Below are positions 18,147 to 26,250 of a DNA stretch of 64,000 bases, in pieces; position 1 is the stretch's first letter, and each line of letters starts with the position of its first letter. Where the stretch lies: NCBI RefSeq assembly GCF_900452865.1, contig NZ_UGOZ01000001.1:1240001-1304000 (forward strand), given 5' to 3'. A program made the translations under genes and the position numbers. This DNA comes from Legionella taurinensis. GTDB taxonomy: Bacteria > Pseudomonadota > Gammaproteobacteria > Legionellales > Legionellaceae. The notes beneath the pieces were generated by a model. It was not told the origin of the DNA and made no database searches. It worked only from the letters and a program-made list of their open reading frames with translations.

Positions 18147-19382
18147 ATGACTAAACGCCTGTTTATTGTGTTTTTACTTGGCTTTTCTTCAGGGTTACCT
18201 CTTGCCTTGATTACCAGTACATTGCAAGCCTGGTATGCGGACACCGGACTCTCGGTTCTTGCCACCGGCATGCTGAGTCTGGTTGGTTTGCCCTATGTGT
18301 ATCGGATTTGCTGGGGACCCTTGCTGGATCGTTACTCGTTATTTTCCTTGGGTAAACGCCGCAGCTGGATGCTGTTGATGCAATTGGCCCTGTTGCTTGG
18401 TTTTAATGGTCTTGCCTGGTTTACACCACGGCAATCCCCCGAATTGATGGCCTTTATCGCTTTGATTCTCGCTTGTTTTTCAGCCACGCAGGATGTGGCC
18501 ATTGACGCTCAGCGTGCCGAATATTTACCGGTTCCTGAGCATGGGATGGGCGCGTCGCTTGCTGTCTTTGGGTATCGTCTGGCGTTATTGATTGCCGGGG
18601 GCCTCGCGCTAATCATGGCGCATCATTTGGGATGGGCGGTGACCTATCGCATAATGGGTTTGTTGATGCTGGTTGGGGTTTTCGCGACGCTCTGGAGTGA
18701 AGAACCCGTGCATTACGGTGAGGAAAACACGGGATTCGTCAACGCGTTTCTTGCGCCCGTCAAGGATCTTTGCCAACGGCGCGACATCATTCCCCTGGTG
18801 TTGTTTATTCTCTTCTATAAATTGGGGGAGGCTTTTACGGCCACCACCAGCGGTATCATCATGCCTTTTTTAATTCAGGGCGTTGGTTTTTCGTTAGAAA
18901 CCATTGGCTATGTGAATAAAATGCTTGGCATTGCCTCCATTCTATTGGGCGGGTTGGCGGCGGGATTTTTGCTCCTGCGTTGGTCTTTGTACAAGGCGCT
19001 GCTCAGTTTTGGGCTGTTGCAGGCGATAACCAATCTGCTGTTTGTGGCTCTGGCGCTCACAGGTAAAAACCTGCCTTTGTTTGCCGCGGCCGTCATTTGC
19101 GACAATTTTGCAGCCGGAATGGGATCGACCGCCTTGGTTGCCTTGTTTATGCGCCTGGTGAATCGCCAATACACCGCGACCCAGTTTTCTATTCTGGTGG
19201 CCGTTTCGAGCCTGCCCCGTATTTTATCCGGTCCTTTGGCCGCCTTGCTGCAAATGGGGGTAGGGTGGGTCGGCCTCTATCAGCTTTCGTTTTTTCTGGC
19301 CTTAGGCTTCATCCCGTTTTTAATCATGATAAGACGTGAGACCCAGCCTGAACCTTCCATGGCCGTGCTTGAGCGCGGTTGA
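18147..19382 (+). CDS. AmpG-like MFS permease
   Basis: A 411-residue twelve-segment transporter of the AmpG/PAT group. In E. coli AmpG imports GlcNAc-anhydro-muropeptides for cell-wall recycling and beta-lactamase induction. Features fitting the group are the FSSGLPLALI segment 1, LPYVYRICWGPLLDRY after segment 2, and ATQDVAIDAQRAE in the middle of the N-terminal half. Legionella genomes hold several AmpG-like paralogues, so the actual solute may differ. Located between mip and mvaS, each apparently with its own signals. Confidence 0.8.
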   Translation: MTKRLFIVFLLGFSSGLPLALITSTLQAWYADTGLSVLATGMLSLVGLPYVYRICWGPLLDRYSLFSLGKRRSWMLLMQLALLLGFNGLAWFTPRQSPELMAFIALILACFSATQDVAIDAQRAEYLPVPEHGMGASLAVFGYRLALLIAGGLALIMAHHLGWAVTYRIMGLLMLVGVFATLWSEEPVHYGEENTGFVNAFLAPVKDLCQRRDIIPLVLFILFYKLGEAFTATTSGIIMPFLIQGVGFSLETIGYVNKMLGIASILLGGLAAGFLLLRWSLYKALLSFGLLQAITNLLFVALALTGKNLPLFAAAVICDNFAAGMGSTALVALFMRLVNRQYTATQFSILVAVSSLPRILSGPLAALLQMGVGWVGLYQLSFFLALGFIPFLIMIRRETQPEPSMAVLERG

Positions 19383-19453
19383 TTAAACAGCCATTTTTTC
19401 ATTTAGGCACTTTTTGCAAAATAAGAATAAAAAAATTCATTCTTCCATCCAAT

Positions 19454-19482
19454 TTGAACAAAATTTAAACTATATTTATAGA
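19454..19482 (+). promoter_or_regulatory. Candidate promoter of the mevalonate genes
   Basis: TTGAAC (19454-19459) and TATAGA (19477-19482, continuing AAT) are spaced by 17 bases in an AT-rich stretch. Transcription would begin only about 13 bases before the mvaS ATG. Match quality is moderate. Confidence 0.35.
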
Positions 19483-19501
19483 ATGTGCCTTATGGAATAC
19501 G

Positions 19502-20605
19502 ATGATGGATTGTCCTGCTGTTGGAATTACCAGTGTCAGTTTGAGTTTTCCCCCCTTGTACATGCATCTCAGAGAATTAGCCGGTTTACGCGGCGTTGAC
19601 GTCGAAAAATACACCATTGGGTTAGGCTTGAATGAAATGGCCCTTTGCGGCAAGCACTGCTCCGTAATTGACTTAGCCATTGGCGCTGCTCGAGGGGCCA
19701 TTGCCCATTGGGGAGGCTGCGTTGAAGACATTGGCCTGATTGCTGTCGGTACAGAAACACCAGTGGATTACAGCCGACCTTTAAGCGCCTGGGTGGCTTC
19801 TGAGCTTAAAATTCAGGGGCATGTACGTTCTTACGAAGTGAAACATGCCTGTTATGGCGGAACCTTAGCTATCCTGCAGGCTGCGGAATGGTATTTAAGC
19901 CAGACCAACAGGCAAAAAGTGGCGTTGGTTATTGCGGTGGATGAAGCGCTGTATGCTGAAAATGATGCGGGTGAGCCGACGCAGGGCGCGGGAGCTGTTG
20001 CGTTTATTATTGGTCCTCCGGTCCTGGCGGCGCTTAATGTCGGTCATACCATTGCCTACAGTGAACCCGTGTTTGATTTCTGGAAACCGCTGGATAAACA
20101 TTACCCCGAAGTCAATGGGGCGTTCAGTCTGGAATGTTATAAGCGCGCGGCGGTATCCTGTTTCAAAAAGCTTGTTGAGGATCGTGATCCCATGCAGGTT
20201 TTAACGCAGTACAGGGCGTTGTGTTTCCATGTACCCTTTCCCAAAATGGTCTATAAAGCCTTTGGATCGGTGGGAGAAAGCCTGGGTCTGACCGAGTCAG
20301 AAACCAATGAACTCTATCAGAGCCGCGTTGCTCCTTTCATGGCCTGGAATCAACGCTGTGGCAACGCCTACACTGCCAGTTTATGGATTATGTTTGCCTA
20401 TGCCCTGGGCCAGGCGTCCGCCAATGAACAGTTTTTATTGTTTTCCTACGGTTCTGGCATGGGCTCAGAGCTGATTGGCTGCTCAATCCGCATGGAAAAT
20501 GAGGATAAAGCCTGGCACCACGAGGCGGAGTATCAATTGAATAACCGGCAAGAGGTCTTTGCCGATGATTATGTCACCATACGCCAGAATAAACCTTCAG
20601 AATAA
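19502..20605 (+). CDS. mvaS: Hydroxymethylglutaryl-CoA synthase
   Basis: Condenses acetoacetyl-CoA and acetyl-CoA to HMG-CoA, first dedicated step of the mevalonate route to isoprenoids. The 367-residue enzyme has the catalytic Glu85 in GTETPVDYSRPLS, nucleophile Cys117 in VKHACYGGT and the His of FHVPFPKM. Two adjacent ATG codons begin the frame; TGGA just upstream is a weak ribosome site. It leads a run of three mevalonate genes with HMG-CoA reductase and a GHMP kinase. Use of mevalonate instead of the MEP route is unusual among gamma-proteobacteria but established in Legionella and Coxiella. Confidence 0.93.
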   Translation: MMDCPAVGITSVSLSFPPLYMHLRELAGLRGVDVEKYTIGLGLNEMALCGKHCSVIDLAIGAARGAIAHWGGCVEDIGLIAVGTETPVDYSRPLSAWVASELKIQGHVRSYEVKHACYGGTLAILQAAEWYLSQTNRQKVALVIAVDEALYAENDAGEPTQGAGAVAFIIGPPVLAALNVGHTIAYSEPVFDFWKPLDKHYPEVNGAFSLECYKRAAVSCFKKLVEDRDPMQVLTQYRALCFHVPFPKMVYKAFGSVGESLGLTESETNELYQSRVAPFMAWNQRCGNAYTASLWIMFAYALGQASANEQFLLFSYGSGMGSELIGCSIRMENEDKAWHHEAEYQLNNRQEVFADDYVTIRQNKPSE

Positions 20606-20698
20606 GGAATCAATGAGGGGCCTTAAGGACAAGGTTTGGGTGGATTTAAGGAGGAATGACTAACGCTTGCATAGCCGTGTTGCTATCAGGAGGATCCA

Positions 20699-22003
20699 AT
20701 GCCGGAGAATAATCAATTCGAAGGATTTTCAAAATTGACACGGATGGAACGGTATCAACGACTTAAAGCACTGGGTGCTTTAACCGATGAAGACATTGTT
20801 TTTTTACAGAGCGGGGCTGTGACTGATCTGCGTTTGGCTGAAAACCTGATTGAAAATGCCATTGGCTATTTTCAATTGCCCCTGGGCGTCGCCGGTCATT
20901 TTCGCATCGATGGTAAAGACTTGGTCATTCCCATGGCGGTTGAGGAAACCTCCATTATTGCGGCCTTATCGAAAACGGCCAAATGGGTCAGAGAATGCGG
21001 CGAGATAACAACAGGCATGGAAGGCGACTGCATTATCGGTCAGATTCAGATCGCTCATGTTAAAAACAGGCTGCAACTGGAAACCCTACTGCAGGAAAAC
21101 AAAGAAAAACTGATTGCCATGGTGAATTCGTCGATCGCCTCCAGCATGGTTAAACGCCAGGGTGGTGTCAAAGACATCGAATTGCGGACAGTGCCTTATG
21201 GGAATGGTGAGCTGATGGCTGTTATTCATGTCACCATGAACCCTGTGGATGCCATGGGTGCCAACCTGTTGAATCAGGTGCTTGAATATATGAAGTCACC
21301 CATAGAGCAGTTGACTCAAGAAAAGGTAAGCCTTTGTATTTTATCCAATTTAAATGATAAAAAAATAACGACCGCTCAGGTTGTGATTCATGAGGTCGAT
21401 GCGGAGCTTGGCGAAAAAATCGCCTTGGCTTCGGAGTTTGCCAAACAGGATCCCTACCGTGCGGCAACGAACAACAAAGGGGTGCTCAATGGCATTGATC
21501 CGGTAGCCATTGCCACGGGCAATGACTGGCGTGCAGTGGAAGCAGGAATCCATGCCTATGCGGTAAAGCAGGGGCAATACCGGGCGATTACTCAATGGTC
21601 CTATCGCGATGGAACACTGTACGGAGAATTCAAAGCGCCACTGGTTGTGGGAATAGTCGGCGGTGTGACGACGCTGCATCCTACCGCCAGAATGGCTTTG
21701 CGCATGATGAATATCCAATCAGTCAATCAGTTGTCCCGTATTATGGCGGCAGTCGGTCTGGTGCAGAATTTAGGGGCGTTAAAGGCCTTGTGTACGGTGG
21801 GAATAAGCCAGGGGCATATGAAGCTGCATTTAAATAATTTAATCTTAAAAACCGATGCAACCGAAAAGGAAATCCCGCTGTTAAAGGCGAGGCTTGAACA
21901 ATCCCTGTTGATCAATAAACACATTACCGAACATGATGTGATTGCTATCCTTAATGACCTGAGAGAAGCCTTACGAAATGATGAAATGGAACGTTCCCGC
22001 TAA
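20699..22003 (+). CDS. mvaA: Hydroxymethylglutaryl-CoA reductase, class II
   Basis: Reduces HMG-CoA to mevalonate. The 434-residue soluble protein lacks the membrane anchor of class I enzymes. Motifs include the substrate loop AVEETSIIAALS, DAMGANLLNQ, the ATGNDWRAVEAG block and the C-terminal GHMKLH His. A perfect AGGAGG ribosome site lies six bases before the ATG. Family members use NADH or NADPH; I cannot assign which. The 3' end overlaps the kinase gene by 26 bases. Confidence 0.94.
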   Translation: MPENNQFEGFSKLTRMERYQRLKALGALTDEDIVFLQSGAVTDLRLAENLIENAIGYFQLPLGVAGHFRIDGKDLVIPMAVEETSIIAALSKTAKWVRECGEITTGMEGDCIIGQIQIAHVKNRLQLETLLQENKEKLIAMVNSSIASSMVKRQGGVKDIELRTVPYGNGELMAVIHVTMNPVDAMGANLLNQVLEYMKSPIEQLTQEKVSLCILSNLNDKKITTAQVVIHEVDAELGEKIALASEFAKQDPYRAATNNKGVLNGIDPVAIATGNDWRAVEAGIHAYAVKQGQYRAITQWSYRDGTLYGEFKAPLVVGIVGGVTTLHPTARMALRMMNIQSVNQLSRIMAAVGLVQNLGALKALCTVGISQGHMKLHLNNLILKTDATEKEIPLLKARLEQSLLINKHITEHDVIAILNDLREALRNDEMERSR

Positions 22004-22868
22004 AACCTTCCTGCTGGGGGAATATGCTGCCTTGGAAGGCGGCTCGGCGTTGGTTTTAACGACTAAACCCTGTTTTGAACTGACCCTGGTCGATGAACCG
22101 ATAATAAAAGGGATTGACCCGGCGTCTCCCGCGGGTCGCTATTGGCTCAGTTTGCCTCCGGTTGCACAGGGCCTGAGCTGGCATGATCCCTATGATGGTA
22201 TTGGCGGACTGGGCGCTTCAAGCGCTCAGTTTCTTGCCGTGTATCTTGCTGATTGCCATTTACACAACCATCACCCTAACCGCAAGGCGCTGCTTGAGCG
22301 GTATTTCCAGTTTGCCTGGGATGGCAAAGGCATTAAGCCAAGTGGTTATGATGTGTTAGCGCAGGAGCAGCAGCAATGTGTATTTATCAATAGACAACGC
22401 AGTGAGACGCGTAATTACCCATGGCCTTTTGGTGAATTGGGTTTTATATTGGTTCATAGTAGCAATAAATTACCTACGCACCAGCATTTACAATCCTTTC
22501 AATTGCAGTTTTCAACCGAAAGGCTATCACGGCTTGCTGACCAGGGTTGTATGGCTTTTGAGCAAGCCAATGACACCCTGCTGGTCAATGCCGTTAATGC
22601 CTGTCAACAACAGCTTGAAGCCTTGCATCTGGTCGCCCCAGAAAGTGTAAAGGCTATTGCTGCCTTAAAAAGCAATGAAGGCGTTGTGGCGGCAAAAGGC
22701 TGCGGTGCTCTGGGTGCCGATGTTATTTTACTGCTGGTTGAAAAACGCCGATTGAGCGGGCTGCGTAATGAATTATTGGCACAGGAGTGTAATGTTCTTG
22801 CTACTAATGTGGATTTATACATAGGCGAGCATTTAGTCGAGTCATCAAGGATAAAAACAAGAATTTGA
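21978..22868 (+). CDS. GHMP kinase of the mevalonate pathway (phosphomevalonate/mevalonate kinase-like)
   Basis: A 296-residue GHMP-fold kinase. Motif 1 is PAKTFLLGEYAALEGG (residues 8-22), ATP motif 2 is GLGASSAQ (77-84), and the Gly-rich motif 3 is AAKGCGALGAD near 236-246. The GEYAxLE wording resembles phosphomevalonate kinase more than mevalonate kinase, which usually has GEHAVVYG. Context with mvaS and mvaA makes a mevalonate or phosphomevalonate phosphorylation role nearly certain, but which step is not settled. The remaining kinase and the diphosphomevalonate decarboxylase are not in the window. Confidence 0.78.
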   Translation: MMKWNVPAKTFLLGEYAALEGGSALVLTTKPCFELTLVDEPIIKGIDPASPAGRYWLSLPPVAQGLSWHDPYDGIGGLGASSAQFLAVYLADCHLHNHHPNRKALLERYFQFAWDGKGIKPSGYDVLAQEQQQCVFINRQRSETRNYPWPFGELGFILVHSSNKLPTHQHLQSFQLQFSTERLSRLADQGCMAFEQANDTLLVNAVNACQQQLEALHLVAPESVKAIAALKSNEGVVAAKGCGALGADVILLLVEKRRLSGLRNELLAQECNVLATNVDLYIGEHLVESSRIKTRI

Positions 22869-22951
22869 AGCAGGAGCAGTAACTTATCTGTATTTGATTA
22901 CAGGGATGGGGTGTGTTAACATTGAGCAAATAGAACTTTATTTGTTATTCA

Positions 22952-24265
22952 GTGTTCGGTAAAGTCGAATCAAAAAAGAAATTGCTTCACTCCATTAGAC
23001 CCTCAGTGTTTAGTACATCTACTGTTGATATAACTGAATTTAGAAATTTTCTTAAAGATAATCAAAAAAAATCAATCAACGCGAAATTTTTGCTGGAAGA
23101 CACGAGGTTTCATCATCTAGACGATTTTGAGAAGCGGTTTTTAAATGATCTCCCTCTTGTAAAGGAAATTATTGCTCAGGAAATTAATCGGCCTGAAGGA
23201 ACGTTTGCTTTTTACAATGGAAGCTCGAATGCAGTAAAATTCTTACGCATGGCCATGAGTGCTATTTCTAAAGAAATGGCTCAAACAGACCCGCAGGCTG
23301 TAAAATCTAATCTTGTTTTTGGTGCTGTTAAATCTCAAACCTATTCACCCAAAACATTTTTTGAGAAACATTTGGATGGGAATCCCGCGTTATACCCATT
23401 TAGCGCTGAGTATAATTCAAAAAAACCATTACTTGATCATGAAACCAAAATTGCTAAAGTTGTCTTGGCTGCCTCAATGCTATTGCATGATGGTTTAATT
23501 GGTGAAACTGCCTGGCTTATGTATCAACGGAATATGAGCTTCTCAATCAGTAAAGAATCCGATTTTGTCAAAAGCATCCTGCAGGAATTTTGCATAAAAA
23601 ATGGGCTTGAACACTTTCCTATTGATACCGTTGCTGCCTATTATGATGAATACCGCTCTGTTTTACAGGCACAACTGCTGCAAATTTTTGTCAGAAAAGA
23701 AAGCTTCAATTCTTTGGGATACTATTGTTATGCGGGAGGGGTACCCCTCGTTAAAGACAGTGTTGCATTTCTAGACCAGCTTTATTCTGACCTGAATAAA
23801 CACAGCTGTTCAAATTGGGAAAGTTGTATTACCGAAAGACTGGGGTATGCCCTTGAGGAAGAGAAACTCTACCATTTGGTCCATCCTCAGCATGCCCCGA
23901 GTCATAAGCTTCTCAAATCAGACAATGCAGTATGGCACGAATTTTTACAGGTTCGGTTTTTAACAGCCAATCCAGATTTTTATAACTCAGAAGAAGTGAG
24001 TGTTAATGAGTATTATAAATCCGATGAAGCGTATCAGATGGCTAAGAAACTTAAATTGTCGTTAAAACTTGAAATTCAAGCCTATTTTAAAAATAAGGGT
24101 AATAATTCAGACAATCTCTTGCAAGAGACCAGTGCATTGGAAACCTGCCATTTAAACGTTGGTACCGAGGGTCGGAGTCGAACCGACACGATGTCACCAT
24201 CACCGGATTTTGAATCCGGCGCGTCTACCAATTCCGCCACCCCGGCACACACGCCGCCATTATAA
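22952..24265 (+). CDS. Unknown protein whose frame runs antisense through tRNA-Leu
   Basis: A 437-residue frame of unrecognised function, with a GTG start at 22952 and no clear ribosome site; a stop at 22931 prevents any longer upstream form. It is noticeably AT-richer than its neighbours. No signal peptide or membrane span. The region to about residue 403 looks like a real, mostly helical soluble protein (many Phe, Tyr, Lys; LLHDGLIGETAWLMYQRN near residue 177). The last 34 residues or so (GTEGRSRTDT onward) are the antisense reading of tRNA-Leu and its promoter, so the native C-terminus was probably lost or replaced. Acquisition by transfer and an effector role are possible but unproven. 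Confidence 0.6.
   Translation: MFGKVESKKKLLHSIRPSVFSTSTVDITEFRNFLKDNQKKSINAKFLLEDTRFHHLDDFEKRFLNDLPLVKEIIAQEINRPEGTFAFYNGSSNAVKFLRMAMSAISKEMAQTDPQAVKSNLVFGAVKSQTYSPKTFFEKHLDGNPALYPFSAEYNSKKPLLDHETKIAKVVLAASMLLHDGLIGETAWLMYQRNMSFSISKESDFVKSILQEFCIKNGLEHFPIDTVAAYYDEYRSVLQAQLLQIFVRKESFNSLGYYCYAGGVPLVKDSVAFLDQLYSDLNKHSCSNWESCITERLGYALEEEKLYHLVHPQHAPSHKLLKSDNAVWHEFLQVRFLTANPDFYNSEEVSVNEYYKSDEAYQMAKKLKLSLKLEIQAYFKNKGNNSDNLLQETSALETCHLNVGTEGRSRTDTMSPSPDFESGASTNSATPAHTPPL
24160..24246 (-). tRNA. tRNA-Leu (anticodon CAA)
   Basis: Reading the minus strand, an 87-base tRNA begins GCCGGGG at 24246 and ends with an encoded CCA at 24162-24160. The D arm is GGCGGAATTGGTAGACGC-like, the anticodon stem CCGGA/TCCGG frames loop TTCAAAA (anticodon CAA), a long class II variable arm follows, and the T arm is GTCGG-TTCGACT-CCGAC. 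The acceptor stem pairs with G-U at positions 1 and 5. Its 3' end faces the unknown AT-rich gene, the typical side for island insertion. Confidence 0.96.
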
Positions 24266-24286
24266 CAAAGATAGCCATTGAAACAA
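24259..24286 (-). promoter_or_regulatory. Promoter of tRNA-Leu
   Basis: On the minus strand TTGTTT (24286-24281) and a perfect TATAAT (24264-24259) are 16 bases apart, ending 12 bases before the mature 5' end. A small inverted repeat CCATTG/CAATGG overlaps the -35 region. Confidence 0.55.
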
Positions 24287-24373
24287 TGGTCATACTAAAA
24301 TAATTTAATAAAATTGCTGTTTTATTGCCTGTTTCCTGCATATCATGAGGCAAGCTTATTGCGAGTAAACCGA

Positions 24374-24748
24374 ATGAAAAAAACACTAGTACTTACAGCA
24401 TGCTGTTTGATGGCGTGTACCGGGTATGCGGCAATCACGACCTGCCCCGATCCCAACACCACCTCCCTGCAATGGGGCGAGCCGCCGGCTCCCTGGGTTG
24501 TCAACCCGTATTCCCCACATATACCCCAGGGGGAAGCGAATACGGCATTCGTCAGGGCTAATCTTTTAGTGGCGGGTTTGGGGCGAGGGGTGGTCTGTAC
24601 TTATAAAAACTCGCTGGGCGAATACTCCATTTGGTGGCAAGTGCTGGTCAAAATTCCTTCCCGCAATGATTACCGCTGGATAGATACCTTGGGCGGATTT
24701 GTCTGCACTCAATCGTTAACCGATTGTGAGTTCAGTGCGGCCAGTTAA
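24374..24748 (+). CDS. Small secreted protein of unknown function
   Basis: A 124-residue protein with a clear signal peptide, MKKTLVLTACCLMACTGYAA, cut before ITTCP. The mature part is about 104 residues with cysteines at TTCPDP, VVCTYK, FVCTQS and TDCEF, suggesting two disulfides, and several Trp residues. It resembles in style the small DUF3757-type exported proteins of Legionella, but I cannot confirm membership. The ATG at 24374 is chosen over an upstream frame start at 24314 because it begins the signal peptide. It lies between tRNA-Leu and a REP-like palindrome. Confidence 0.65.
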   Translation: MKKTLVLTACCLMACTGYAAITTCPDPNTTSLQWGEPPAPWVVNPYSPHIPQGEANTAFVRANLLVAGLGRGVVCTYKNSLGEYSIWWQVLVKIPSRNDYRWIDTLGGFVCTQSLTDCEFSAAS

Positions 24749-24819
24749 GACGTTTATCCTTGCATTATCGATAAAGTGGAGAGGCTGGAAGTAAAACCGA
24801 ATTGAGTAAAAAGGCATCT

Positions 24820-24868
24820 TTCCCGCGAAGGCGGGAATCCAGGCGCAAGGCCTGCGCCGAGGATGACA
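24820..24868. repeat. REP-like double palindrome
   Basis: Two consecutive stems: TTCCCGC/GCGGGAA (24820-24826, 24831-24837, loop GAAG) and GGCGCA/TGCGCC (24842-24847, 24853-24858), ending in GGATGACA. Read on the minus strand it runs TGTCATCC ... GGATTCCCGCC, the same flank logic as the palindrome at 6779. It sits between convergent genes. Confidence 0.6.
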
Positions 24869-24897
24869 GGGGGCGGGAGTAAGGTTGCTCCGTACCC

Positions 24898-26241
24898 CTA
24901 TAATCGATCCTCAGTAATAGTGATCATCATTTCCAGGGCTTTTTTTGCATTGTCGATAACCCACTGCTGATCCTGTTCTTTCAAGCGTTGACGCATGCCC
25001 GTAAATTCGTTCACCACATCGCCGGCTTTGACTTCGTTATACGCCATGGGTTTACCCTGGCGCAGAAGATCAACCAGAGCGACCAAATGCGGCGGATCAT
25101 TGCGCGACATGGTGGCGCAACCGCAGCCCATGCCTTTTTCATGATCCTTTTTGGGGGCTTCCGCAAGATTAACCACGGTAATTCCCAAGTGGCGGCAATA
25201 TTGTTTGACATTTTCCACCATGTGGTTTTCGGTACCGATAGCATAGTGCCGGGTTCCGGCCCGATCATTTACCACATAATCCCAGATGAAGGCAGTTGAG
25301 CCGGCCTGATGGGCTGTGCGAATGACTTCGTTACGGCATTCCGGGTGCACGACGGTTGTATAGCCTTGACGATGCCAGTATTCGCACATATCGGCACTGT
25401 AATGGGTATGAACCGCGCACTGACTGGAGAATAAGATCAGTTCGGCTTCGTCAAACTGCTTTAAGGTTTGACTGTCCTGCGCGGCCAGTGAATACTGAGC
25501 CCCTGCCGTCCCGCCGGGCCAGTAAGCCAGCTTGTTAATGCCAAGCCAATAAGCGACATTTTCCCCCATGTGCTGATCCGGGATAAACAGAATCTTTTTG
25601 TGTTGTTTCTGGGCCCATTGGAATATTTTTTTGACATTGGAACTGGTACAGACAGCGCCGCCTTGCGCGCCGGTCATGGCTTTCACCCGCCCGGAGGTAT
25701 TCATATAACACACCGGCAGGATGTTTTCTGCGCCGTAGCGCTCGTTTAAATCGAGAAAAGCCGGTTCCACCATAAAATCCTTGGCCAGCATTTCCATGGT
25801 GCAACCGGATTTGGGGTTAGTGATGTAAACATGCTGGTTATTATTGGCAAGGATACTGATGGATTCCGCCATGAAATGCACGGCTGATTCAATGATGACT
25901 GACTTTTGCGGATTGTTGGCGGCCATCAGCGCCAATTGATAGGAATCGCCAATCTGCCCGCCAAATTGCTCCACGAGACGAACAATTTCACCGCCCATGT
26001 AATAATGGGCCAGCAACAACAGTTGATCGCCAAAATGATCCTGAGCCTTTTTTAAATAAGGCGTCATCCAGGCCAAAACCGTTGTCAGTTTGCGATCAGG
26101 CAGGGCCAGGTATTCCTCGGCATAAGGAATGAAATCTTCCTGATACCAATCGAGAGGGTAGTCGCTTTGACAAATGCTCATGTCGTTGGTAATCGACATC
26201 AAGGTCTTCTCGGGTTGGTAAGTACTGGCATCGGTTAACAT
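24898..26241 (-). CDS. nadA: Quinolinate synthase A (long form)
   Basis: Condenses iminoaspartate with dihydroxyacetone phosphate to quinolinate in NAD synthesis, using a 4Fe-4S cluster. Candidate ligand cysteines occur in PKSGCTME (Cys147), HPECRNE and GMGCGC. The 447 residues exceed E. coli NadA (347): there is an N-terminal extension of about 45 residues before the PYLKKAQD region and a longer C-terminal part. Begins nine bases after the nadB stop, so nadB and nadA are co-transcribed and the unstable iminoaspartate can pass between their products. Confidence 0.93.
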   Translation of the reverse strand: MLTDASTYQPEKTLMSITNDMSICQSDYPLDWYQEDFIPYAEEYLALPDRKLTTVLAWMTPYLKKAQDHFGDQLLLLAHYYMGGEIVRLVEQFGGQIGDSYQLALMAANNPQKSVIIESAVHFMAESISILANNNQHVYITNPKSGCTMEMLAKDFMVEPAFLDLNERYGAENILPVCYMNTSGRVKAMTGAQGGAVCTSSNVKKIFQWAQKQHKKILFIPDQHMGENVAYWLGINKLAYWPGGTAGAQYSLAAQDSQTLKQFDEAELILFSSQCAVHTHYSADMCEYWHRQGYTTVVHPECRNEVIRTAHQAGSTAFIWDYVVNDRAGTRHYAIGTENHMVENVKQYCRHLGITVVNLAEAPKKDHEKGMGCGCATMSRNDPPHLVALVDLLRQGKPMAYNEVKAGDVVNEFTGMRQRLKEQDQQWVIDNAKKALEMMITITEDRL

Positions 26242-26250
26242 AATTTCATC

